Of a stretch of 64,000 bases of DNA, positions 54,366 to 62,828 are shown in pieces. Each line of letters starts with the position of its first letter. The first letter of the stretch is position 1. A program made the translations under genes and the position numbers. Under the pieces are notes generated by a model. The model was given only the letters and a program-made list of their open reading frames with translations. It searched no databases and was not told where the DNA came from. The stretch comes from Sinorhizobium sp. B11 (GTDB taxonomy: Bacteria > Pseudomonadota > Alphaproteobacteria > Rhizobiales > Rhizobiaceae), in the NCBI GenBank assembly GCA_039725955.1, contig CP091035.1, positions 1 through 64,000 on the forward strand, read 5' to 3'.

Positions 54366-55295
54366 TTATCCAGTTTTGAGTTCGCTCCAACGGTTTTGGG
54401 TTGCTGTATTCGGGGCGGTAGCGGCGGGTTGCGGTGCGGAGCCATTTCGGCTGCGCAGCACCGCATCACGTCGCGGGTTGATTGTCTGAGCGAACTCGGC
54501 AGGTGTCATCCAGCCGAGGCCGGAATGCGGTCGGTGATCGTTGTAATCGCTGCGCCAGTTTGAAAGCGCTGATCGAGCTTGGGTCAGTGACGAGAAGAGA
54601 GTTTCATTCAAGAACTCGTCTCGCAGCCGCCCATTGAAGCTTTCGATGAAGGCGTTCTGGATCGGCTTGCCCGGCGCGATGTAGTGCCATTCCACCTTGG
54701 TCCGATCCGTCCAATTCAGGATCGCATTGCTGGTGAACTCGCTGCCATTGTCGCTGACGATCATCTTTGGCTTGCCACGCCCCTCGATGATCCGGTCAAG
54801 CTCGCGTGCAACCCGCAGACCGGAAAGTGATGTATCGGCGACGAGTGCCAGGCATTCCCTGGTGCAATCGTCGACGACCGTCAGCACCCGGAACCTGCGA
54901 CCGTCGGTGAGTTGATCCGATACGAAGTCCAGCGACCAACGATCATTGGCTGCCATCGGGACAAGCATCGGTGCTCGCGTGCCAATCGCTCGCTTGCGAC
55001 CGCCGCGCTTGCGCACCGTCAGCTTCTCTTCCCGATAGAGCCGGAAGAGCCTCTTGTGGTTCACAATGTGGCCCTCGCGCCTGAGCAGCACGTGAATGCG
55101 TCGATATCCGAAGCGGCGACGTCCATGCGCCAACGCCTTCATTCGCTCGCGAAGGTCATGATCGTCGCTGCGGCTCGTTTCATAACGGATCGTCATCCGG
55201 CAAACGCCGATGGCTTTACACGCCCGCCGTTCACTCATCTGATGGTGGCTCATCAGATGCTTGACAGCGTTCCGCTTTGCTGCGGGCGTCACCAC
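54366..55295 (-). CDS. IS3-family transposase OrfB
   Basis: About 309 residues from GTG 55295; it is normally made as an OrfAB fusion by ribosomal frameshifting from orfA. HTH_21 region (MSHHQMSERRACKAIGVCRMTIRY) and integrase core with the DDE residues in RWSLDFVSDQL, MIVSDNGSEFTS and NAFIESFNGRLRDEFLN. All catalytic residues are present, so the element may be active. Confidence 0.9.
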   Translation of the reverse strand: MVTPAAKRNAVKHLMSHHQMSERRACKAIGVCRMTIRYETSRSDDHDLRERMKALAHGRRRFGYRRIHVLLRREGHIVNHKRLFRLYREEKLTVRKRGGRKRAIGTRAPMLVPMAANDRWSLDFVSDQLTDGRRFRVLTVVDDCTRECLALVADTSLSGLRVARELDRIIEGRGKPKMIVSDNGSEFTSNAILNWTDRTKVEWHYIAPGKPIQNAFIESFNGRLRDEFLNETLFSSLTQARSALSNWRSDYNDHRPHSGLGWMTPAEFAQTINPRRDAVLRSRNGSAPQPAATAPNTATQNRWSELKTG

Positions 55296-55555
55296 TTCTT
55301 TCCCAAAAGGTCTTTCAAAGCAGCATTGTCGAGCATGGCATCCGCCAGGAGCCGCTTCAGCTTCGTGTTCTCGTCCTCCAGGGTCTTCAACCGCTTGGCC
55401 TCGGACACGTCCATGCCGCCGAACTTGGCTTTCCACTTATAAATACTGGCATCGCTGACGCCGTGCTTGCGGCAAAGCTCCGCGACTGGCGTGCCCGCCT
55501 CGTGCTCCTTCAGAATGCCGATGATCTGTTCGTCTGTAAAACGCTTGCGCTTCAT
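55289..55555 (-). CDS. IS3-family transposase OrfA
   Basis: 88 residues. MKRKRFTDEQIIGILKEHEAGTPVAELCRKHGVSDASIYKWKAKFGG is the DNA-binding helix-turn-helix, then a leucine-zipper-like helix (LKTLEDENTKLKRLLADAMLDNAALKDLL) for multimerisation. Overlaps the start of orfB, as expected for programmed frameshifting. Confidence 0.9.
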   Translation of the reverse strand: MKRKRFTDEQIIGILKEHEAGTPVAELCRKHGVSDASIYKWKAKFGGMDVSEAKRLKTLEDENTKLKRLLADAMLDNAALKDLLGKKW

Positions 55556-55724
55556 TCCCTGGTCCTCTCAATGGGCCAGAGCTTACTTCAAAATGGATTA
55601 TTTCAACGGGGCAAGGTCACACTCACTCGCGGCACTTTTAAAGCTCTCGACCATATCGAACTCATTCACCCGGTAGAATGCTCCAGATCCGACCCCTTCG
55701 TCAAATTGGATAGCGATCTTCTTG

Positions 55725-56828
55725 CTAATCATCGTTTTCCAGTAAGTGGACTCGGGACTTTTCTATTTCATCGGCCGGTAGAATGCCGAACGTGCGATGG
55801 ACAGCCGATTGATATTGCCTCTGGACGGCATCAACGCCCGCTGTGATCGCGGTTCTCCAAGATGGGCCTCTGCCCCATGCTTCGCGAAGAGCATCTGCCA
55901 GATCGCGGCCAGCTCCGGTTTCTTGCAGTGCCTCGAATAGCATTCCGGCCTGACGCAAGTCCTTTTCCTTCTTTGCCCTTCCACCGGCATCATCTTGACG
56001 CCGGCCAGCCACGATCAGTTTGTGGACAGCGAACCGTGTTGGATCGGGTACCACGACCGAGATACCGGCGCCATGTAGCAGGATCGTTCGCACCGGATCA
56101 CGGATCAGGAAATCCATGTATCGGAGAGGTTCGGCAGCCGCGCCGCCAAGAGCGGGCATTTGCGCCGGTTGATCCGCGTAATCTTCCGATCCCCGGTTTG
56201 TCGTCAGGAACTCTACCCGGTAACCGGTGGAGTTGCGGAAGGCATTAGAGCGAGGGGAACCGGAGACATGGGGCACGGCGCGGAAGGACGGATCAATGGA
56301 CTGAAGGAGAGCGACAATCGGCGGAATAGAATCCTCGGCCTCGCTAGAGATCGCATAATCTTGAGCCAGATCCGCGTCACCTGTCAGGATCGCTGCCATA
56401 GGCAACCGGGTCCCGAGGTGGGCCGCATAACATTGGAACGCGACTGTGCCGACGAGGACGCCACGGAGCCGAAACAAACCGGCCGATGCCAAGGCCTCAA
56501 CGACTGTGCCCGTGAAGCGATCCGGAGCAATAAGACCAGCTTCGCGTGTCAATGCCGCCACCATCTTTCGCCGGTTCTGGTAATCGTCCTTTTCGCCCAT
56601 GAAGGTTTCAACGCGGGTTGTGATCTCGTCATCGTCGGCGGGACCGACATAGCGCCGCTTTTGACCGCCTTTGCCGTCCGGTTGGTCAAAATACCAGTAT
56701 GAGCGGTTATCGACCTTGACCGAGACAAAGCGACCAGTAGGCGGAAAATCCGCCGACCACTGCGCATCAAAAGTCCGTTGCTGCAGTTCCGCGACCATCG
56801 TCCGGAACATGAGATCGATCTGCTTCAT
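55725..56828 (-). CDS. GSU2403-type nucleotidyltransferase-fold protein
   Basis: 367 residues from ATG 56828; the frame runs on upstream into IS66 tnpB sequence, giving a hybrid N-terminus that I exclude. VEALASAGLFRLRGVLVGTVAFQCYAAHLGTRLP has the G(T/S) nucleotidyltransferase start, ILTGDADLAQDYAIS the acidic pair, and DPTRFAVHKLIVAGRR a following helix. Family of unknown function with the fold of MNT/AbiEii enzymes; no partner antitoxin gene is seen here. Flanked by IS3 and IS66 pieces. Confidence 0.75.
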   Translation of the reverse strand: MKQIDLMFRTMVAELQQRTFDAQWSADFPPTGRFVSVKVDNRSYWYFDQPDGKGGQKRRYVGPADDDEITTRVETFMGEKDDYQNRRKMVAALTREAGLIAPDRFTGTVVEALASAGLFRLRGVLVGTVAFQCYAAHLGTRLPMAAILTGDADLAQDYAISSEAEDSIPPIVALLQSIDPSFRAVPHVSGSPRSNAFRNSTGYRVEFLTTNRGSEDYADQPAQMPALGGAAAEPLRYMDFLIRDPVRTILLHGAGISVVVPDPTRFAVHKLIVAGRRQDDAGGRAKKEKDLRQAGMLFEALQETGAGRDLADALREAWGRGPSWRTAITAGVDAVQRQYQSAVHRTFGILPADEIEKSRVHLLENDD

Positions 56829-56869
56829 TTGAGGCGTCCTATAACATTTTCTCAAATCTAGTATAGTCA

Positions 56870-57033
56870 ACGGATTCGCGCAAGCGTCTGCCCGCTTCGC
56901 CCGGAAGACATAAAGCGAGCCGTTTAAACGGATCACTGCCGGCGTCGCGCACCAGCGACAGCAAGCTGTCCGGTCCTTTGCGGAAGTCGATGGGATGGCT
57001 GGCGAGGAACACCTTTACACCCGCGGGGATCAT
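56870..57033 (-). pseudogene. IS66 TnpB fragment
   Basis: MIPAGVKVFLASHPIDFRKGPDSLLSLVRDAGSDPF is the N-terminus of IS66 TnpB, then a frameshift, then NGSLYVFRAKRAD in the next frame before homology ends. The rest of tnpB is replaced by the nucleotidyltransferase gene. Its start overlaps the tnpA stop. Confidence 0.8.
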
Positions 57034-57416
57034 GCCGAACGAACCGCTCGGATAACGCGCTGCAGATGAGCCTCGTCGACATGCCCGCCTGCCCGCACGA
57101 TAACATCCCCAATGATGATTTCCACGATGGGGTCGGGGCCGGATACAATGCCCTGCGGATATTCTGTCTCCGCTGCTTGCGCAGGCTCATCACTGCCCAA
57201 CAGTTCTCTGCGCCAGCGATACAGCTGAGACGGCAGTATCCCGATTTGCCGTGCGACCGCCGAGACGTTCACACCCGGCTGACAGTCTTGCTCGATCGCA
57301 GTCGCCTTGAACTCGTCAGACCAAAACCGCCGCAACTGTCGCGGCGCGCCGTCAAGACGATCGGGCACAGCCTCAATCATCCGCATCAATCCAAGGCTAG
57401 CTGCAGGCCCAGACAT
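57030..57416 (-). CDS. IS66 TnpA
   Basis: 128 residues. RRFWSDEFKATAIEQDCQPGVNVSAVARQIGILPSQLYRWRRELL is the helix-turn-helix of IS66 TnpA, and PIVEIIIGDVIVRAGGHVDEAHLQRVIRAVRSA its C-terminal domain. The protein looks whole, but the element is not, because tnpB is truncated and tnpC reduced to a fragment of opposite orientation. Confidence 0.85.
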   Translation of the reverse strand: MSGPAASLGLMRMIEAVPDRLDGAPRQLRRFWSDEFKATAIEQDCQPGVNVSAVARQIGILPSQLYRWRRELLGSDEPAQAAETEYPQGIVSGPDPIVEIIIGDVIVRAGGHVDEAHLQRVIRAVRSA

Positions 57417-57502
57417 AGATCCTCACAGTCAGAGAAGTCGTATGTCCGAGATACCCTGCACAGCATCAGCACCGCCAGATGGGGTCTCCTTGCCGCTTAC
57501 CC

Positions 57503-57658
57503 TCGCTCATCGAAACGGCCAAGCTCAATGACATTGAGCCACTTGCCTATCTGGCCGACGTCATCACCAAAATCGTCAATGGCCACCCGAATAGTCAGCT
57601 CGACGACCTGTTGCCTTGGGCCTACGCCGATAGGCCACAAACCAAGCCCGTGGCCTGA
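57503..57658 (+). pseudogene. IS66 TnpC transposase, C-terminal fragment
   Basis: SLIETAKLNDIEPLAYLADVITKIVNGHPNSQLDDLLPWAYADRP-QTKPVA is the last part of IS66 TnpC. It points away from tnpA, so the IS66 pieces on the two sides come from an inversion or from two copies. Confidence 0.82.
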
Positions 57659-57714
57659 GAACACCGCTTAGATGAATGCTGTGCGCCGGGCGCTCGAAGG
57701 CCGCAGCGGCGATC

Positions 57715-58604
57715 TTAAACGTCAATATGCGTCAGCTTATCCGGGTTTTTGACGATATAGATCGCGAAGATCTTACCGTCGCGAATGCCAAGAGCTGTTG
57801 TTTGAAGCACACCATTTGGATCAAGGCTTACATACCCCGGCAGGCCGTCTATAGTTGCGGTTCGCAGCAAGGTGGGCGGAGTCGCGGTCTTTCGCTGAGC
57901 GGAAACGAAGAGTCGCAGTGCACGTTCCAAGCCACGGATGACTTCTCGGAACGCCAGCACCTTGCCGCCGCCGTCGCTATGTATCTCGACATCGCGCGCG
58001 CGAGCAACGCCGAAAGCGCGGTGACATCGCCGTCACGCGAAGCAGCAAAAAAAGCGCGCGCAATTCCATCAGCCTCTACCGCCCCGACGCTGTATCGTGG
58101 TCGTGCATTCTTAACATTCTTGCGTGCGCGAGAAGCAAGTTGCCGAACGGCGGCAGGTTCACGATGAAGCACGACCGCGACCTCAGTCAGCGCCACGTCG
58201 AACACTTCGTGGAGCAGGAAGGCCGCTCGTTCTAGCGGCGAAAGTCGCTCCAACGCTAACATTAGCGTCACAGTGACATCGTCAGCAATGGCTTCTTGCG
58301 CATCAAGAGGCTCGACCAAAGGCTCTGGTAGCCATGGGCCGACATAGATCTCGCGGCGCGCTCGCGCCGACTTCATCCGATCAAGGCATAGTCGGGTGAC
58401 GATGCGAGTGAGATAGGCGGTCGGAGTACGGACTTCGTCTTCAACGCGTACCCAACGCAACCACGCATCCTGCACGACATCTTCCGCCTCCGTGATCGAC
58501 CCTAGCATCCGGTAGCTCAGACGCAGCAAGCGTTCGCGATCCAGTTCGAATTCTAAGGTTCTTTGGTCGCTAAGCGGCACATCAGCGCTCGCTTCATTGG
58601 CCAT
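57715..58604 (-). pseudogene. ECF41-type sigma factor with frameshift in a CG repeat
   Basis: The core is intact from ATG 58604 (GAGAGGG upstream): sigma-2 (RLLRLSYRMLGSITEAEDVVQDAWLRW), the linker motif GPWLPEP, and sigma-4 (LSPLERAAFLLHEVFDVALTEVAVVLH). The SnoaL-like C-terminal domain follows, but the frame changes at a (CG)5 run (57993-58002); without two of these bases it reads LLARDVEIHSDGGGKVLAF and on to the final NPDKL motif. WLPEP, DGGGK and NPDKL are the markers of ECF41, in which the C-terminal domain controls activity. As written, the core frame ends at 57849 with a foreign tail. Confidence 0.8.
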
Positions 58605-58693
58605 CGCCCTCTCGCGGATGTTATGAGACCGGTCCGTTGCGTTCCTGCCGTTGTGCCACATGCCACTTTCCTCACTCGATCGCCTGACTCGTG

Positions 58694-58720
58694 GACGAGC
58701 GAGTTCGTGCAAGTGTGACA
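58694..58720 (-). promoter_or_regulatory. ECF41-type promoter of the sigma gene
   Basis: On the minus strand TGTCACA, 16 bases, CGTC. This is the ECF41 promoter pattern (TGTCACA ... CGTC) and directs transcription toward the sigma gene, implying autoregulation. Confidence 0.65.
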
Positions 58721-58751
58721 TGGCACATGCCAAAATAAAATCAGGTCGAGA

Positions 58752-58778
58752 TGTCACGCATCCCGTCGCTGCGTCGTC
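58752..58778 (+). promoter_or_regulatory. ECF41-type promoter of the decarboxylase-family gene
   Basis: TGTCACG, 16 bases, CGTC on the plus strand, about 45 bp before the start of the gene at 58823. Same pattern and spacing as the divergent promoter at 58694-58720. Confidence 0.65.
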
Positions 58779-58822
58779 ACTCTAGCAGCGCCGGCTGTTG
58801 GCGCAACTCAAAGGAGACCATC

Positions 58823-59302
58823 ATGAATGAGACGACGCGCCTCAACTGGTACGAGGTAGCACCCGCTGGAGCCAAGGCCTTGTTCGGCGTCCATCACTAC
58901 GTCACACAGAACACGAATTTGCCTGAGGAACTTATCCATCTCGTGTTCCTGCGCGTATCGCAGATCAACGGCTGCGCACATTGTATCGACCTGCACACCC
59001 GCGATCTGCTGAAGACAATGGCAGCCGATAAGGTCGCTCTGGTCCCGGTATGGGAAGAGGTGCCGTATCTTTTCTCCGAACAGTACCGCGCGGCGCTGGC
59101 CTGGGCCGAGGAAGTGACGCTTGTCAGCGAGACACATGCTTCTGACCGAGCCTATGCTGCTGTCTCGGCAGTTTTCGGGCCTAAAGATTTGGTAGATCTT
59201 ACAATCACGATCGCAGCTATGAACGCCTTCAATCGTCTAGGCGCGCCATTCCGACTTCCGGTGAAGGCGCAGCCCCGAAAAAGCGCTGGCGCTGTTGCTT
59301 AG
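58823..59302 (+). CDS. Carboxymuconolactone decarboxylase-family protein (AhpD-like)
   Basis: 159 residues, AAGGAG six bases upstream of the ATG. ELIHLVFLRVSQINGCAHCIDLHTRDLL contains the CxxC...H motif of AhpD-like proteins, with the redox cysteines both present. Genes of this class (COE: carboxymuconolactone decarboxylase, oxidoreductase or epimerase) are the standard neighbours and targets of ECF41 sigma factors, as here. Likely a peroxidase-type or thiol-redox enzyme. Confidence 0.9.
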   Translation: MNETTRLNWYEVAPAGAKALFGVHHYVTQNTNLPEELIHLVFLRVSQINGCAHCIDLHTRDLLKTMAADKVALVPVWEEVPYLFSEQYRAALAWAEEVTLVSETHASDRAYAAVSAVFGPKDLVDLTITIAAMNAFNRLGAPFRLPVKAQPRKSAGAVA

Positions 59303-60214
59303 CCGCGACTGCACCACTGTGCTTATGAATCGGTTGCTTGCAGGCCTCGCTTGCTTGCAGCTTTACGACCGGGATGGGGTGAAACAGGTCCTTCATCAAC
59401 GCGTAAAGGCTCGTCCCGGTCGGTGCATTCATGCCATCAATCAAGCAGCGATAGTAATCGGAACGATCTCTCGCGGTTAGTCAATGTGGGAGGAAAACAC
59501 CGCTTACGACGATGCTCGGCTCGCGCAGCGCGTGCTCCGACAGCATCTGAGAGCAATCACTCTGTGATTGCTCTGGTATCGGCCAGGCAGTGTTTCCTCT
59601 CATCCATGGGACCAATAAGATTTCGAAATAGCGAGGAGCCTTCAGTTGAGAAGCTCAGGCCTTCGAGCAATTTCGCGGCTGTGCCCTTGAGAACGTCTAG
59701 CGTGCTCACCGACGCTTCGGCCCTTGTCGTCGCCCGGGAGAGGATAAAATCCTCCGGGGTTACAAAGTTGCTCGATCAGGTCCATAACGTCAGCTGCCGT
59801 GGAAGGTTGGAACCAAGCGACCATCAATATTCCCAACGATCTAAAGATATGTCTCAGGCAGACCAGTATGAAGCGTCCTCGTCAGCACAGCTTCGGGGCT
59901 TTGTCCACGAGAACCGACCTCACGCCAATAGATAGGGGCTACGTCGGCAGCGTACGCGTCAGGATCGCGGCCATAGGGAGAACGACCGGAACGAACCAGA
60001 AGCTTGACCCGCTCAGCAAAGCGCCGGCAAAACTCATCTTCCGTGGCGACTCCCCGCATGCAGGTAGCCTTCAGTTTAACCTTCTTTTTCCTGAGATAAT
60101 CGACGCCCTCTTTTGGGTCAAGTATGGCTCCCAGCCCCGCGACTTCGTTACAGAACAGGTAAGAATTCCTTATTAAATTGACGGAGCAACCTCGCAACTT
60201 TGCAAGCTTATAAC
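59303..60214. other. Region without a confident gene
   Basis: A 141-codon frame on the minus strand (59841-60266) runs through the inverted repeat at 60215 and so is doubtful as a whole, but its second half (ATEDEFCRRFAERVKLLVRSGRSPYGRDPDAYAADVAPIYW, about 59900-60060) has coding character and may be a small real gene. Other frames are not supported. Confidence 0.35.
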
Positions 60215-60241
60215 AAGGATCGTGCCGGCAGCACGATCCTT
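60215..60241. terminator. Strong inverted repeat, probable terminator
   Basis: AAGGATCGTGC and GCACGATCCTT form a perfect 11-bp stem with a five-base loop (CGGCA). On the plus strand TTCTTCG follows, a weak U-run; the element may terminate transcripts from both sides. Confidence 0.55.
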
Positions 60242-60772
60242 CTTCGTTAACTGGAAGCTTGATCAAGGCGCGGCCTTTGCGAACATCGGGTAATGATCTA
60301 TCAGCCGCAGAAAGTCACATTCTCAAATAAATCCCTATGACCCCGCACCGATCTTCCGCATCGATGCGTTATTTTCGGCAAGGGCTGGCTCGTAGCCAGC
60401 ACATGCCTTGAGCAATCGCTGTTGGAAGACCTTCTGAAGGTCTCTCACTTAAGACGTGGCGCCGCTTGCATTTCGCGCATGGAGCGAACCCACATGAATG
60501 GGGTCAGCGTCACTGAGGGGACGTGAAGGCGTTGTGAACTACAAGCTCTTGAAGGGATCAGAACCGCACATCATGCTATTTGGATCGGCTCAACGTCAGC
60601 CTTGAGATGCAAGGTAGATCAATAATTTAGCGTTCCGTCGATACCAGTCTTTCTGGCACCGCCGACGTGAACGCTTTCATTCTCATCTACCTTGACTTTG
60701 ATCCGCCCATTTCGGCCAATGCAACGCCCTTGGGCCGGGCCGCGACATACTCCTTGTCTGGAATCTCAACTG
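60242..60772. other. Gap without recognisable gene
   Basis: About 0.5 kb, only short frames. The stop of the VapC-type gene lies at its right end. Confidence 0.3.
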
Positions 60773-61198
60773 TTACGCGGGCATATCCCACGGATTCATG
60801 AGCATCACCCCTATGCCATCGAAATCCTTAACGTTTCGCGTAACCAGTGTCATGCGCCGGGTGAAGGCTACCGCAGCAATGTAGGCGTCATTGATCGGCT
60901 TGGGATTGGGAACATGCCATTTCGCTGCCTGAACGGCCGACGCCTCGTCCAGCGGCAGAATGCGGCCGGAAAATGCCGTGAGGACGATATTTTCCAGCCA
61001 GTCGCGCAGCACCTTGCCTGCGACTGCGTCATTATGTTCGACCAGCCGGACGCCAATCTCTAGCTCGTGCAGAACCACGGATGAAATAAAGCATTCGGCC
61101 GGATCGACTGTTTCGTTCCAGACCACGACATTGGGGTCGGCCTTGCCGCTCGCGACCTTGCGGAGCTCGGACACGACGTTGGTATCGAGCAACAGCAT
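60773..61198 (-). CDS. PIN-domain toxin (VapC-like)
   Basis: 141 residues. MLLLDTNVVSELRK holds the first Asp, ISSVVLHELEIGV the Glu, INDAYIAAVA and LVTRNVKDFDGI the remaining acidic positions. This is the VapC/FitB-like branch found in rhizobia. The start ATG shares one base with the stop codon of the antitoxin (TGATG). Ribonuclease toxin. Confidence 0.88.
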   Translation of the reverse strand: MLLLDTNVVSELRKVASGKADPNVVVWNETVDPAECFISSVVLHELEIGVRLVEHNDAVAGKVLRDWLENIVLTAFSGRILPLDEASAVQAAKWHVPNPKPINDAYIAAVAFTRRMTLVTRNVKDFDGIGVMLMNPWDMPA

Positions 61199-61452
61199 CA
61201 GGAAAGGTCAACCGGCCTGGCATATTCAGTACGCTGCGGGAGCGGCAAATCAACGTCATCCGCACCTGGCGCTGCCAGCATATCACCGAGAGTCCGCATT
61301 TTGCCGGTAAGCCGCTTGTACTCATCGAACGACAAGAGGACGTGCGCGGGGCGTCCCCTGTCAGTGATGATCACAGGCCCTTCCTGCGCGGCCCGCTTCG
61401 CGCGCCCAAGATCCTGATTGAGTTCACGGCCTGAAAGCATGGTGACGGTCAT
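61198..61452 (-). CDS. Phd/YefM-type antitoxin
   Basis: 84 residues from ATG 61452. MTVTMLSGRELNQDLGRAKRAAQEGPVIITDRGRPAHVLLSFDEYKRLT is the Phd/YefM DNA-binding fold, and the tail (ADDVDLPLPQRTEYARPVDL) binds the toxin. Neutralises the VapC-like protein and represses its own promoter, where an 18-bp palindrome is found. Confidence 0.88.
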   Translation of the reverse strand: MTVTMLSGRELNQDLGRAKRAAQEGPVIITDRGRPAHVLLSFDEYKRLTGKMRTLGDMLAAPGADDVDLPLPQRTEYARPVDLS

Positions 61453-61483
61453 GGTAAGCTCCAAAGTTCGTGACCTCGAGATT

Positions 61484-61501
61484 TGTGGTTACGTAACTAC
61501 A
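61484..61501. promoter_or_regulatory. Antitoxin operator
   Basis: TGTGGTTACGTAACTACA, symmetric around GTTACGTAAC with a single mismatched pair, 31 bp upstream of the antitoxin start. Probable autoregulatory site of the Phd-type protein. Confidence 0.6.
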
Positions 61502-61784
61502 TTAATTCACGGAAGCCGGAAACGCAAGGGGAGCGGTGCAACGGCTCGTCTTTGTCGTCGGGACGGCAGGCTTTGAAATTATGTCGACCCAAGCTTAGTG
61601 ACTGAAATAAAGGCGCAGAGCAGTCGTTCCGCACTTGGCTGTAGGGCCACTTTTCAAAGACCCACCCACAGTCGGTAAAATCGGATCCGCTGATGTGAAG
61701 GGATACGAACTTTCAGTGCAAAAAGCGAGCTCGACGCGCGTTTGAAACTACGAACTTTTGAGGGGCTTGGGTTTGCAAACAGCG
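61502..61784. other. Gap without recognisable gene
   Basis: About 280 bp between the antitoxin promoter and the LysR gene end; nothing recognised. Confidence 0.3.
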
Positions 61785-62702
61785 TCATGACCAGATGGGC
61801 GGCGATCCGATAAAGGCCTTGAGCCTCTCTGTGAACACTCGAACCTTCGCCGATGGCTCATGCAGTGCGCGCAGCAGGTGGATACCCGGAGGCTTGTGGT
61901 TCCATGGCTCGTCATCCAACAAAATGCGGATCAGTTCACCTGCCTTGATGGACGGTCCTGACACCCAGGCCGGAAGAAGGGCGATCCCCATCCCAGCGAT
62001 TGCCGCACTATTTAACGCCTCGAAATCGTCCGAGCGGAAGGCGACGCAGTCGCAGACCTTATCGCTGGCCGGGCTGCCCAGCAGATCCGACCAGCCCAAC
62101 AGATCATTGTCGTGAAGCTTGTCGAGCAGTCTGTGTCTCCTAAGGTCTTCTGATGACTGCGGCATCCCGAAGCGTGCGAGATAGCCCGGGCTTGCGGCCA
62201 GGACCCGCGTCAGGGGCGCGATCTTTGTGGCGATCAGCGAGCTGTCTTGAAGCTCCCCCATGCGGATGACCAGATCGAGTCTTTCGGCCACGGGATCCGC
62301 GAGGCGCTCCGTCAGATCGAGTTCGACTTTGAGTGCAGGGTATTCGAAAATCAACGGACCCAGGATCGGAATAATGTACCGTTTGCCGAACGTTGGAAAA
62401 CAGGCAATCCGCAGGGTGCCGCCGACAGCACCGTCGAACGCGGCAACTTCAGCATGAGTGTCGGCCAGGTCATCGAGCAGACGTTGAGCGCGCTCATAGA
62501 GATGCCGGCCCGCATCGGTCATGGAAAGGGCCCGGGTGGAACGGATCAACAGTGGAACGCCAAGGTCCTGCTCGAGTGCATCGATCTGACGAACGATCGC
62601 GGACGGCGTTACGGCACGCCGCCGGGAGGCAGCTGAAAAGCTCCCGGAGCGGACAACCTCAACGTAAACGGCCAGATGTTCGGCAAAGCGTGGATCTCTC
62701 AT
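61785..62702 (-). CDS. LysR-family transcriptional regulator (CrgA/DmlR-like)
   Basis: 305 residues. The helix-turn-helix LAVYVEVVRSGSFSAASRRRAVTPSAIVRQIDALEQDLGVPLLIRSTRALSMTDAG, then an effector domain (TLRIACFPTFGKRYIIPILGPLIFEYPALKVELDLTERLADPVAERLDLVIRMG). It is divergent from the SRPBCC and quinone oxidoreductase genes, which are its likely targets. The binding site would be in 62703-62828. Confidence 0.9.
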   Translation of the reverse strand: MRDPRFAEHLAVYVEVVRSGSFSAASRRRAVTPSAIVRQIDALEQDLGVPLLIRSTRALSMTDAGRHLYERAQRLLDDLADTHAEVAAFDGAVGGTLRIACFPTFGKRYIIPILGPLIFEYPALKVELDLTERLADPVAERLDLVIRMGELQDSSLIATKIAPLTRVLAASPGYLARFGMPQSSEDLRRHRLLDKLHDNDLLGWSDLLGSPASDKVCDCVAFRSDDFEALNSAAIAGMGIALLPAWVSGPSIKAGELIRILLDDEPWNHKPPGIHLLRALHEPSAKVRVFTERLKAFIGSPPIWS

Positions 62703-62828
62703 CTTTGCCTACAGCGCAAAACGGTTTCGAGCATTGAAGTCGTTATCATTAAAGAACATCCGGAGCACATTCCTTCTCGTCAACAGGGCGGTTGTCTAAG
62801 CCCGTCACTCAACAGAAGGAAGTACAAA

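Larger units (their letters stand above)
54348..55619. mobile_element. Complete IS3-family insertion sequence
   Basis: 1272 bp. Ends are inverted repeats TGACCTTGCCCC (54348-54359) and its complement (55608-55619), flanked by a 4-bp direct duplication CACT (54344-54347 and 55620-55623). orfA and orfB are both on the minus strand and intact. Size, two-orf plan and 4-bp target duplication fit the IS407 subgroup. The intact duplication indicates a simple and probably recent insertion. Confidence 0.9.
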
